Assembly: GCF_932526225.1 (NCBI RefSeq)
Contig: NC_064039.1
Location: 8,946,139 to 9,010,138 of the forward strand
Direction: 5' to 3'
Source: Nematostella vectensis
Taxonomy: Eukaryota; Cnidaria; Anthozoa; Actiniaria; Edwardsiidae
Length of the DNA stretch: 64,000 nucleotides
Numbering within the stretch: the first letter of the stretch is position 1; each line of letters opens with the position of its first letter. Positions 44,401 through 52,229 of the stretch are shown piece after piece. The notes beneath the pieces were generated by a model. The model was not told where the DNA came from and did no database searches. It was given only the letters and a program-made list of their open reading frames with translations. A program made the translations under genes and the position numbers.

Positions 44401-46239
44401 CTGTGACGAGCGTAGCGCTCTGGTCGTCATGGCAAATGATGCAGAATTCCACTAAACAATTAAAACTGGAATCTCTAAAGCCTATTGTAAGCCAGGGCGA
44501 AACCCAAAAAGATCATTTCTTAACGTTGCAATGCCTTTTCAAAGCTTCAGATAATTTCCAATATTCCTTTTTGTGATTCGTCTTTGTGTGTGATTCTCCA
44601 GAGTGCAAGTACCTCTATCTGTGCGCGCTGTCGCATCTCCTACAGTGGATCCCTAAGCAAGTCCTGCTGACCGAGATCCCCACGGTAAGGTGCATGTTTC
44701 ATATACCACGTGATTACCACGTGGGTAGCAAGTCCTGCTCACCGAGATCCCCACGGTAAGGTGCATGTTTCATATACCACGTGATTACCACGTGGGTAGC
44801 AAGTCCTGCTGACCGAGATCCCCACGGTAAGCTGCATGTTTCATATACCACGTGATTACCACGTGGGTAGCAAGTCCTGCTGACCGAGATCCCCACGGTA
44901 AGGTGCATGTTACATATACCACGTGATTACCACGTGGGTAGCAAGTCCTGTTGACCGAGATCCCCACGGTAAGGTGCATTTTTCATATACCACGTGATTA
45001 CCAGATGATTATCACGTGACCATACTCATGCTCTCTCTCAGCTCATGCCGATGTTGATCCAAGCCTTGTCACGTGATGAGCCCAGTCTCCTGCTCTCCAC
45101 GCTCCAGACCTTGTATTCGCTGGTGTTTGATGCACCGGAAGTGATCTCTCGCCAAGTGACGTCACTGATTCCCAACTTCCTAGAGTTGGCTAAGTGCAAG
45201 GCTTCTATGGTGAGTCACGTGACCCTAGCCCCGCTGATGCAACACGGTAAACGCTAAACACTTGGTCGATGAAATTCTCTTGCATCGTTTATTTGTCATA
45301 TTTGCGCGCAAACACATATCCGTATTTGTAGTTTGTGCGCTGTAACCTCTCTTAGTCACGTGTTTGTATTCTAGAAAGTTCGCATGGAAGCCATCAAGTG
45401 TCTGGGAGCCATGACAACGTTGGAACATCACGTGGTACGAAGTCGATGTTCTATCTCTTATGATAGTGTATAATGAGCGAATGGCTCGTTTTATTTGTAC
45501 TGTCTGGTGCTAATGTCCATTCTTGGCTCTCTCTCACTCTCTAGGTGTATGTATACAAGGCCCGTGTAATTTGTACTGTCCGGTGCTAATGTCTGTGCTT
45601 TGCTCTCTCTCACTCTCTAGGTGTATGTATACAAGGCTCGTGTTATTAAGGAATTGGCATGTACTCTTGATGACCCCAAGAGACTAGTCAGGGCGGAAGC
45701 TGTCAAATGTCGAAACGAATGGTAAAAAAAAAAAAACCTCCCCATCGTCATAAAAATAACATCAACATTCTTACTACTTTTCATCTTTATTACTTGCGTT
45801 TTCCCCACTGACCATTTCTATCAGCGTCATAATCGCTCACCTATTTGTCACCATAATAAGCATAATCATCATCACCATCATTATCATATTGTTATTAGCA
45901 TCATGTTCATCATCATCATATCATCATCTTCATTATCATATCATCATCATCGTCTTCTTCTTATTATTCATCATATCATCATCTTCATCATCATCAACAT
46001 CATCACCATTGGCGTCGTCGTCATCATATCGTTATCAACAGCATCATCATAATCGTTGTTATCATCATCAGACATCATAAGCAACAATAAACCATCTTAT
46101 AGTTATCCATGACAAAATATTTGCTTATCATTGTAATCACCATCGCAGTAATACATGCTATTGTTGTTGTTGTTATTATTTATCGTTGTTGGTTTTTTCT
46201 TGTGGCTGCAGGTACCTACTAGGGAGCAGCGCCAGATGA
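26717..46239 (+). CDS. MMS19: MMS19, cytosolic iron-sulfur assembly adaptor, complete gene (37 coding exons)
   Basis: HEAT-repeat scaffold that with CIAO1 and CIAO2B delivers Fe-S clusters to nuclear enzymes such as XPD and DNA polymerases. Exons 1-12: 26717-26768, 26836-26884, 27943-28046, 28191-28276, 30004-30078, 30157-30226, 30530-30591, 30888-30951, 31023-31084, 31736-31822, 32164-32238, 32386-32463. Exons 13-24: 35329-35358, 35435-35491, 36373-36421, 36773-36853, 36928-37001, 37187-37262, 37725-37867, 37986-38047, 38179-38276, 38587-38754, 38930-39004, 39245-39337. Exons 25-37: 39728-39815, 40624-40720, 40790-40861, 40938-41064, 41575-41678, 42635-42691, 42997-43110, 43535-43607, 44602-44684, 45042-45209, 45375-45434, 45621-45721, 46212-46239. 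All are GT-AG and phase-consistent; the sum is 3042 nt, 1013 residues (human 1030). An in-frame ATG at 26705 could add four residues. Confidence 0.92.
27085..27745 (+). repeat. 36-bp minisatellite in MMS19 intron 2
   Basis: About 18 copies of a 36-bp unit containing 'gtgcctgtag', 'ttaactgtcccac' and 'ctccccaaaa'. Because 36 is a multiple of three, repetitive open frames of about 200 residues exist on both strands; these are artefacts. The outer copies are more diverged than the inner ones. Confidence 0.95.
28360..29890 (+). repeat. 34-bp pyrimidine-rich minisatellite in MMS19 intron 4
   Basis: About 40 copies of a 34-bp unit with 'gacctgtacccctcc' and 'ctctctcatctcccactcag'. The array is nearly pure pyrimidine on the plus strand. 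Each unit resembles a strong 3' splice site (pyrimidine tract then CAG). A segment at about 29345-29460 is inverted; it carries the reverse complement of the right-hand margin ('acgtaaacttttaccccc' near 29661-29678). Copies become degenerate after 29720. Confidence 0.93.
31305..31466. mobile_element. Near-perfect 162-bp hairpin (MMS19 intron 9)
   Basis: Arms of about 75 bp run from 'agatctcttataataaac' to its complement ending 'gtttattataagagatct', with a loop of roughly 10 bases around 31381-31391. The outer 56 bp differ at only one or two positions. It is probably a recent palindromic MITE. The minus-strand open frame across it has no meaning. Confidence 0.88.
31520..31682. mobile_element. 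Dispersed element with GTTCAAAATA ends, copy 1
   Basis: Ends are 'gttcaaaata' and 'tattttgaac'. The interior has 'aaatctgcta', 'ttttggtgg', 'aaaaagcct' and 'cagccggctatc'. The same sequence is found in reverse orientation at about 62010-62176, 3' of the RhoBTB BTB exon. Confidence 0.75.
32480..34784 (+). repeat. 74-bp minisatellite in MMS19 intron 12
   Basis: About 31 copies of a 74-bp unit made of 'gttatggtactgatgctgg' and 'gattgattgatggttg' motifs, beginning about 15 bp after the exon 12 donor at 32464. Units are almost identical, with a limited set of variants (gatgatgg or ggtgatgg), which suggests recent expansion or homogenisation. A diverged remnant continues at about 35150-35280 on the far side of a foldback element. 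Confidence 0.95.
34785..35148. mobile_element. Foldback element inserted in the 74-bp array
   Basis: Long inverted arms: left 'ggagcaaaaaaatggcaac' and right 'gttgccatttttttgctcc'. Pairing continues over more than 100 bp on each side (for example 'gtattttttggtagatgatcc' on the left, 20 of 21 bases paired). Array-like sequence on both sides shows that it landed within or at the end of the minisatellite. It is non-coding. Confidence 0.88.
35329..39337 (+). CDS. MMS19: MMS19 exons 13-24: central HEAT region
   Basis: Encodes residues 289 to about 623. Exon 13 is a 30-nt microexon (VFQTVSSELE) that matches the human REVFQTASERVE stretch, which supports it despite its size. Later matches are PSGQLLQAASV (human PSAKLLQAAA), ALVSDSPGLCRAAIAGLVSM, and LNTLSAVCTEEGVVRHVVPIIL (human LQALSAVSTHPSIVKETLPLLL). 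All junction phases agree. Confidence 0.9.
35530..36095 (+). repeat. 20-bp minisatellite in MMS19 intron 14
   Basis: Degenerate copies of 'atgtgatgtcacaccatgtc'. A larger unit is superimposed: the intron start ('ggtcaggagccatttt' then 'ggatattcatgaactttta') reappears near 35713 and 35955, so the donor-proximal sequence has been carried along. The same 20-bp unit forms the array in intron 18. Confidence 0.9.
37285..37700 (+). repeat. 20-bp minisatellite in MMS19 intron 18
   Basis: Copies of the same 'gatgtcacaccatgtcatgt' unit as in intron 14, more diverged ('cttgtgatggcatataatg' variants). It ends about 25 bp before the exon 19 acceptor at 37724. Confidence 0.9.
39728..46239 (+). CDS. MMS19: MMS19 exons 25-37: C-terminal HEAT domain
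   Basis: Encodes about residues 624-1013, the MMS19 C-terminal domain that binds CIAO1/CIAO2B and clients. Supporting matches to human include LTRALVTRSHPM (VTKALVLRYHPL), VAADGFYVIVSDCDDVMNQA (AAADGFSLLMSDCTDVL), YKQRFFMETLPLLLKGFH, and the end YKARVIKELACTLDDPKRLV then NEWYLLGSS (human GEWFLLGSP). The exon 25 start is the weakest junction: AG at 39727 or 39736 both keep frame. The 28-nt last exon supplies the final residues, with TGA at 46237-46239. Confidence 0.9.
39843..40384. mobile_element. 540-bp inverted-repeat element (MMS19 intron 25)
   Basis: Termini of about 75 bp pair with each other: left 'gtagatataaatgca' then 'aaggaaggatgaaagttcat', right 'atgaactttcatccttcctt' then 'tgcatttatatctac'. 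The outer edges are 'gcatcgcattgattcg' and its imperfect complement. The interior is AT-rich and non-coding. It occupies most of intron 25. Confidence 0.85.
41190..41425. mobile_element. Decayed copy of the GACTTTTTGGG foldback family (MMS19 intron 28)
   Basis: Shares 'ttatgaatcagccag', 'ggcaaaataa' and 'ttttgccactcaaa' with the element at 18726-18943, but its termini are eroded. Overlapping open frames (41099-41542 and others) show no domain. Confidence 0.45.
41659..42110 (+). repeat. Degenerate tandem repeat spanning the exon 29 donor
   Basis: About eight copies of a unit of roughly 50-65 bp with 'gtgatcacatggttatggg' followed by 'tgagttgaggtcttga' and a G-rich tail. The first 20 nt are the coding end of exon 29 (VITWLW) and the donor gtgagt at 41679. 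Later copies keep gtaag or gtgag at the same place (41730, about 41877, about 41917), and some have lost it. Confidence 0.88.
43191..43313. mobile_element. Short copy of the GACTTTTTGGG foldback family (MMS19 intron 31)
   Basis: Left 'cacgtgactttttggttgg' and right 'tttgccactcaaaaggtcat' are imperfect inverted repeats like those of the copy at 18726-18943, with 'ggcggcaaaaaagcaac' inside. Confidence 0.65.
43594..44232 (+). repeat. 67-bp tandem repeat spanning the exon 32 donor
   Basis: About ten copies of a 67-bp unit. Each has 'ataccaggccag|gtaacc', i.e. the last 12-14 nt of exon 32 and its donor (first at 43608, next at 43675), then 'ctactcaccacag' and 'cacaaatacacc'. Each unit therefore pairs a donor-like site with an acceptor-like CACAG about 25 bp later. 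Two sub-variants (cttacc and ctaacc) alternate irregularly. Confidence 0.93.
44655..45001 (+). repeat. 71-bp tandem repeat spanning the exon 33 donor
   Basis: Five donors (gtaagg or gtaagc) at 44685, 44756, 44827, 44898 and 44969, exactly 71 bp apart. Each unit has the last 30 nt of exon 33 (encoding QVLLTEIPT) plus 41 nt of intron with two CACGTG-type strings. Copies are nearly identical. Confidence 0.95.
45493..45644 (+). repeat. 76-bp duplication of the exon 36 acceptor and exon start
   Basis: Two copies of a unit with 'ggtgctaatgtc', 'ctctctctcactctctag' and 'gtgtatgtatacaagg', so the acceptor AG occurs at 45544 and 45620. Only the second opens into the full exon; starting at 45545 the frame reaches TAA within about 15 codons. 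The first copy is therefore a decoy acceptor with a partial exon. Confidence 0.92.
45850..46110 (+). repeat. (ATC)n-rich microsatellite region in MMS19 intron 36
   Basis: Imperfect ATC/TCA triplets over about 230 bp. A run of A follows the donor at 45722. Confidence 0.85.
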
Positions 46240-47324
46240 TCACGATGATCGCGGGCTCAACGCTGCTGCCGATTTTTAATTCTGGTTCTCAACAAGAATT
46301 GTGTCGCGGCCCATATATAGACTTACAGACGCCACGAAAAAACAAGCTAACATAATTGGAGCGCGACGGACGTCTTCAAGCCTGAGGGCGAATGGTTGAT
46401 TTGCATAGTAACTTGGCACTTGTATCGTGTCTGTTGTTGAGTGCTATCACGCTGGTTACTACAATAACTTTAATTTTACTCCACTCTGTGCTTTACAGAT
46501 TATAGCTGAAAAGCACATGTGGAGGTTAGTAAGAGTACATGAAGTTTGGAAACTTTCATAACATGAAGTGGAGTTTTCGAGCAGGCTATATATTCTTGTT
46601 TAGCGCTTCTAAGTACTTCCGTGTTTTTCGACATCTCCACGCTCTTTTCTCGGTAACCTCAATTACGAGAACTTTCTAAAATTCTGTCGTTAATAGCACT
46701 GACTGTTAATTGCCCCTTAAGCGTTCCGTTTGACTCGTTTGACCCACGCTTTAGATCGAGCATAATTTACAATCGCACTTGAGTTACCTCTTGCATTGAA
46801 ACAAATACCTGAAAATCACATTGTAATCGCATTCATCGCGAAGTGAAGTCGAACTTTTTGTAAATAGAAATCTTGATATCTGATGTCTCATTTTGTTGTT
46901 TCTAACTTTCCCGGGAATGCGACGTGCAGATTAACGGTCTCCCTGTGCTAAGCCAAGCGCGGTCCTCCTATAATTGCTACGAGTAACTTCATGCGAAGAA
47001 TTCTCTTTAGCTCCCTACAAAAATATGAATAAGGACGAACAATATCAAGATTTCTAGAAGCTCGGCGCCTCTGGCACCCAGGGTAGATAAACCCCCAATG
47101 TGTGTTCGCGTGTTCCTATTATTGCAGTCACGGTATGTCGTATTGCGTGACTTGTAAACACCTATTGTTAGCTCGTGCCATGCGGTTGGCTGAGGACGAA
47201 ACGTGCATATATTACACCAACTCTCAGAAAACCTCCTTGGCGATCGATCTAAAACAAATGAAAGAAAAAAGAGATGAGATCGACTGAGAGCTAGTGATTA
47301 AACTCGGCGAAGAACGTCCTAGCC
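46240..47324. other. Intergenic region MMS19 to clarin-like gene
   Basis: Holds the MMS19 3' UTR and the clarin gene 5' region. A 61-residue plus-strand frame at 47102-47287 ends just before the clarin start and has no recognisable domain; it could be an upstream ORF or chance. No repeat or RNA gene was recognised. Confidence 0.5.
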
Positions 47325-48610
47325 ATGGCGAAGGTTTTCAAGCGAAAGGGAATGGGACTTTTCTCGGCTATTATCGCCTTGGCCGCTCTTGTCTTGATTA
47401 TTGTAGCGATTATAACGGAATACTGGGTGATGGCGGACTTGCAGAGGACTGTGTTAACTAACGGCACAGCTGTCAGTCAGACGGGTGGCTCAAAGACCTT
47501 CGGATTATTTAAGGGTACCAGCTCCAAGGATTATGGACTTGGCAATCGACAGAGAAATTTTGATGGTAGGTACTTAATATTGTTGTTGCGGCTTGTGAGA
47601 GACTGTGGTAGCTAGTTAGCGTGCTTTATCGATTAGAACTTAGCCTTCATGAGCTAGAACTGTTTAAAGCGTAAGAATGATATTATCGGTTGTGGTAGCT
47701 CAAAGAATAAATTTCTGTTTATTTGTAAAAACGAAGATACTGTCAGTATCAATGAATCTGAATTATCATGCACGTAATGGCTATTCTCATCTGAGGAATT
47801 CATTAATATTTTATTTTCTCAAACGTTGAATCGTATATAGTTGATTTGTTTGCGAACAGATAACCATAAAGAAAACGTGGATTTCTTTTCTAAAATTGTC
47901 ACAATTGCAATGCCCCCTTTTTGGATTATATTGTGTCAAGTTTCGAAAAGATATGGAATTTTATTCATAGAAATATTTGTCGGTGAATGGGAACGAAGCC
48001 ATTTAGTGGTAACTGCTGGAATCCATTCAGCGGTTTTCACTTCGTTGGCTTCCAAAACTACAAGTATTGCTTGCACGATTTTTTATTTATCACGTTTAAG
48101 GTTTGCAGATTAATTGCATTAATGATAAACTTTTCTCACAAATTTCCATCTTCTTGCCAGGTTGCTTTGTTATTCCTACAAGGAAGATAAAGTCACTTCC
48201 AAGTTAATTTATGTTTTATTTCTCTATTTGTTTTTTAACTTTCGAAACAGTAAATATTTTCCCAGTTTTGACGGTGACTGTTCCGACACACAGGTGTCTT
48301 TTTTTTGATAAATTATATACTCGAAAAATTCAAACAATACCTTGGTAACTTCTGGAAATACACCAATAAAAACTCGGTTCGCGTGAAATATCATTAGTTT
48401 GAGTAGTGGGTGAATTTTTCATTCACTGTATTTCCCCTAACTGAATTTACATAGATACCAAAAAAGCCGAAAATCAATACATACGAGAAGTGACAAGCTA
48501 CTCACACCAAACTCTTAATTCCCAGGTCTTAATTTGTTTTATCGCTGAACGTAAGCGATGTCGTCAGATCTCGCAATTACTTTCCGGAAACTATTAAACT
48601 ATATTACTTG

Positions 48611-48677
<67 letters not shown>

Positions 48678-50822
48678 AGGGGGGGAGGAAATTTTGCAAA
48701 ACCCAGGGCTCGAAAATTTTGGCCTCCCTCAAATCCGCCCAAAAATCGTCCCACCTTCTCCTAGACCGGACGCCCGAAATTGCCCCCACTCCCCCCCCCC
48801 CCCCCCCCCCCCACCACCACCACCACCAACAATATACATAATGTGTGAATATAACCTTTACTAAAATATAGATCAGCTAGCAGGGCAATTTTTTCCAATT
48901 TAATTTAAGTATGAATCTTCACTTTCGCTAGTTTAAGAGTGGCACAGAGATAAACAACAAATACCGGTGTCGCTAGAAAAACGACTACGACGTCGACGAC
49001 GTTAACAAAGACATTTGAGTCCAGGTTTCGCAACATTTTAAAGTATTCGTTTTGTTCAACTGATTTGAACGGGCAGCTTTGTCTGTCAACTATCAGAGGG
49101 ATTTCTAAAATTAATTTATATAAGGAAAAGACTGGTACCTGAACAATATGGAACTAGATATACAATAGTAGGAAACATTGTGACCTGAATAAAATTTTCA
49201 TTTGAACATTGACCCTCTTGCTCAGTATTATATTAAAACCAGACTTAAATTCGACGCTCAAAAAATGTGACCCCCCCTAAATCTGCGCCCAAAAAACGTC
49301 CCCCCCCCACACACACACACACATATTTGCCGCCCCCCCCCCCCCCCCCCACCCAGTAATAAATGACCGCTCCCTTATTTTAGCACCAGTTTTAACCAGT
49401 TTTTATGTCATTGCAGTCAAAGAGGAGTTCGAAGAAGTGGCGAATAACAAGGTCGTGTGGGCCACCGTCGGATTCTGCGCACTCAGTTTGCCATTCATCT
49501 GCTTTGGCCTCGGCATGGCGTGCTACAATGAGTTCAGCAAACCGAACCTGATGGTGCTTGGTACTCTAGGAGTATTCGTGATGCACATCATAGCATGTAA
49601 GTACACACACGTAATCTGTGTAGTCCCCAATGCATGCGAGTAGAACGTGCTGTAGAACCTCAATTCTGTTCGTTTCGACCCTATCTTCCCTCACCTCTAT
49701 TTCCCTACCTCTCCCCATTTCTCCATCCTTCACCTCTATTTCCCTTCCCCTCCCATATTCCTCCATCCATCACCTCTATTTCCCTTCCTCTCCCCTTCCC
49801 TCCATCCTTAACCTCGTCTCCATCACTGGCTAACATCCTTCACTCCTCTCTTCCACTCCTACCTACTCAAACAAGGGGTGGATTTAGAAGCGACAAAAAG
49901 GGGAGCCGAAGCAGGGTTTCAAAAAAGGGGAGCCTCGATTTATTGTTCTTCGGTGGATTTCCTGATATTTCTTCTTTTTGCGGAGCCCGTTCGGCCCACA
50001 AGTAGATCCGCAAACATCCTGACCGCCATCTCCCTCCAATCTCACCCTTCCTCTTCCCCTTCCTCTTTCTTTTCACTTTTATCCTCTCTCACCCATCCCT
50101 CAATTCCTACAACTCTCCCTATTCATGCAATTCAAGTAAACTCATTACCCGTGTAAACAGCGCTAACATCAGTAATGATGTCACCGCTGGCTAGCTATAA
50201 TCCGGCGCCCAAACTAGATGATCCACTTCACAAAATCCCACTTTGTGTGACACACGTGGCGATCCCGTGCCACACAAATAAATGCCACCCTTCCCTCTTC
50301 CCCCCCGGGTGCCAATGTCGATAGCCTATCATTAATATGCGATAGCTGAGGTCCAGCCATAAGTCAACAACATTGGTTCGGGGGGGGGGGGGGGGGAAAG
50401 GGTGTGTTTGATAAGATGTTAACCTTTATGCACCCTTTGGCGCAACAATGGGGCATCAATTTTGCAAAATGGGTCAACAGTTTAGGCGGGGATTGTAGCA
50501 CTGCCAGAGCTGCGTTTGTACGGGGCTTTACGCCTTTTTCTTCCTTACAGTGGTGTTCCTACTCACCGCCGCCTGTCTTTACGCGACATTATTCGAGACG
50601 CAGCTGAAACGTAACGTACTACGCAAACAAGACCAGCAAGATGGCTTCTCGTCCACGGACCGAGCGAGACTGGGCTACTCGTACTGGATCCTCCTGGGAT
50701 CTGCAGCACTAGTCATCATTAGCCCTTTGGCGCTTCTACTTAGCAAGATACACGTCACGCACTACTTCAAGACAAACAAACCAAAAGAGATGGCGACAGC
50801 AGATGGCGTGATGCTGTACTAG
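47325..50822 (+). CDS. CLRN: Clarin-family four-transmembrane protein (3 exons)
   Basis: Exons 47325-47565, 49417-49596 and 50551-50822 join in phase to 693 nt, 230 residues (human clarin-1 and clarin-2 have 232). Four membrane segments lie at about residues 12-31, 95-115, 125-155 and 190-213. Clarin marks are the short first loop with N-glycosylation sequon N46-G-T (human N48), GLFKG then YGLGNR (human GLFHG, CGLGAR), ACYNEFSKP then LGTLGVFV (human MYNAFGKP, LGPLGLYL) and the C-terminal end ADGVMLY (human AADLMY). Vertebrate clarins act in hair-cell and photoreceptor membranes; the role in this animal is unknown. The start has a strong context (gccATGG). I cannot assign it to clarin-1, -2 or -3. 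Confidence 0.88.
48612..48830 (+). repeat. 65-nt poly-G run and matching poly-C (clarin intron 1)
   Basis: An uninterrupted run of 65 G at 48612-48676, a G-rich shoulder, and about 90 bp later a C run of roughly 23 followed by (CAC)n. The two could pair as a foldback. Similar shorter G/C runs occur at 49270-49350, 50380, 51590 and 61070. Translated poly-Gly and poly-Pro frames here are artefacts. The exact length may be unreliable. Confidence 0.85.
49675..50110 (+). repeat. Pyrimidine-rich repeats and MITE remnant in clarin intron 2
   Basis: 49675-49850 has repeats around 'cacctctatttccctt'. 49875-50010 resembles the GGATCTAG foldback family (ends 'ggtggattta' and 'gtagatccgc'). None of the open frames here looks like protein. 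Confidence 0.5.
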
Positions 50823-51042
50823 AATGTCACGCAATACGTACTGTTTTAGATTAGGTCACGTCACACAATAAGACTAAAACTAAGAGATGACGACAGCAGA
50901 TGGCGTGACGTTCCCCTAGAATTTCACGCCATCCAGTCGTCACCGTCACCATCCAGTCGTCTTCGCTCACCGTATACACTACTTACTATAAATAGACCAC
51001 AAGAATGGTGATAGAAGATGGCGTGATATTGTCGCGCAATCC
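50770..51042 (+). repeat. Tandem duplicates of the clarin stop-codon region
   Basis: The sequence around the stop ('gagatggcgacagcagatgg' then 'cgtgatgctgtactag' then 'aatgtcacgc') recurs, diverged, at about 50880-50930 ('gagatgacgacagcagatgg', 'ccctagaatttcacgc') and 50990-51040 ('gatagaagatggcgtgatat'). The copies are downstream of the authentic TAG at 50820-50822, hence in the 3' UTR or beyond. Confidence 0.8.
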
Positions 51043-51429
51043 TGTTACGTAGTGTTCAGAACATGTTTACTTCCGGTAAATTACGTAACAATCTCCGATT
51101 ATTTTTAACGGAAAACGCGAAAAATATTTCAAAATTGTAAAAGCTGTGTGTCTATTGGAAATTTCTTTGACGATATGACTGATAATTTAGAGCGGATGGC
51201 CTGTTTAATAGCGCGGATTCTAATAGATTATTTTGTCTCTTGTCGGTTGAGGTTTCCGTCGGCCCTCCGGAAGTGAACTGTTGACAATGCCGCTCTAACC
51301 CGCGAGGGCCATGGCTGCGTCTAGCACTAGCAGTTTTTAAAAATGCCGAAAGGCCGCCGGAAGAGGCGTCCGCTTAGCGCATGAATATGAATAGCTACTA
51401 GTCGCAATGCACTCTTTTTTTATATAAAG

Positions 51430-51885
51430 AATTTTTTTTAGAACGTCCAGCCTGAGATTTCACCAAATTTTAAGAACATGCTGAGTCTCAGATAGCAGAA
51501 TGTTTTTTTTCTTTTTAAGTCCTGATGCATTCTAAAATGCAGAATCAAATTGGGCCGTAGCATTGGGGGCACGTGCCCCCCCCCCCCAATATATTTTTTT
51601 CCAAAAATCATAAGAAAATGACCAGTAGGGGCGTGGCTGTGCCCCCCCCCCCCAATATTGTCTTAATGTTTCTGTATTGTACCCCTTCCCCAATATTTCG
51701 AGGCCTGCTAAGGCCCTGTTGCTATTGATCATTAGTGTAATTCTCTTCCTAAAAATTTATCGGGTATTATACTCTTTTATTCACTAAAATTTAAGAACAT
51801 CCTTCAGCCTTAAAATGTCCCAAAATAAAAACATCCCAGCGGCGGCTTTAACTGAAAATTAGACGTTCTTATAAAAAAAAGTGTA
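51430..51885. mobile_element. MITE with TATAAGAAC termini, copy B
   Basis: Homologous to copy A (23903-24180). It has an extra insert of about 180 bp at roughly 51553-51735 with C-rich runs ('gcacgtgcccccc', 'ggctgtgcccccc') and 'caatatt' motifs, itself likely a small element. Its right end ('gacgttcttata') is uninterrupted, in contrast to copy A. The rest of 50823-52200 has no gene. Confidence 0.75.
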
Positions 51886-52229
51886 GTGAAAAAGCTGCCC
51901 TCTAAAAACCACACTCACCTATTGTCTAGTATTGTCACCCCAACAGTATGCTGTCAGAAACGATCAAGAAGATAGAAACATAGCTTGCATATACATAACT
52001 GTAAATAAATTGAAAACTGTTTAAATAAACATTTTACATATTTTCCACAGTAGAAAGAGGCTGCTCTATCGTTTTATAGGGTGTACAGACATTGATGTTA
52101 TGTTGCCAGAAAAAAAAAGAAATTTGGACAAAGAAAGAGACTACTAGATTAATTTATTTTGGTAAAACATATCTGGTGTAATTTGTCCTCAAACCTTTTT
52201 GTTAGGCAACATAAGGAGAGGGTGCATAA

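Noticed and set aside
47102-47287. 61-residue protein upstream of the clarin gene
   Set aside because: No recognisable feature; it may be an upstream ORF in the 5' UTR but cannot be supported as a gene.
48558-48841. Poly-Gly and poly-Pro open frames
   Set aside because: Homopolymer G/C run, no gene context.
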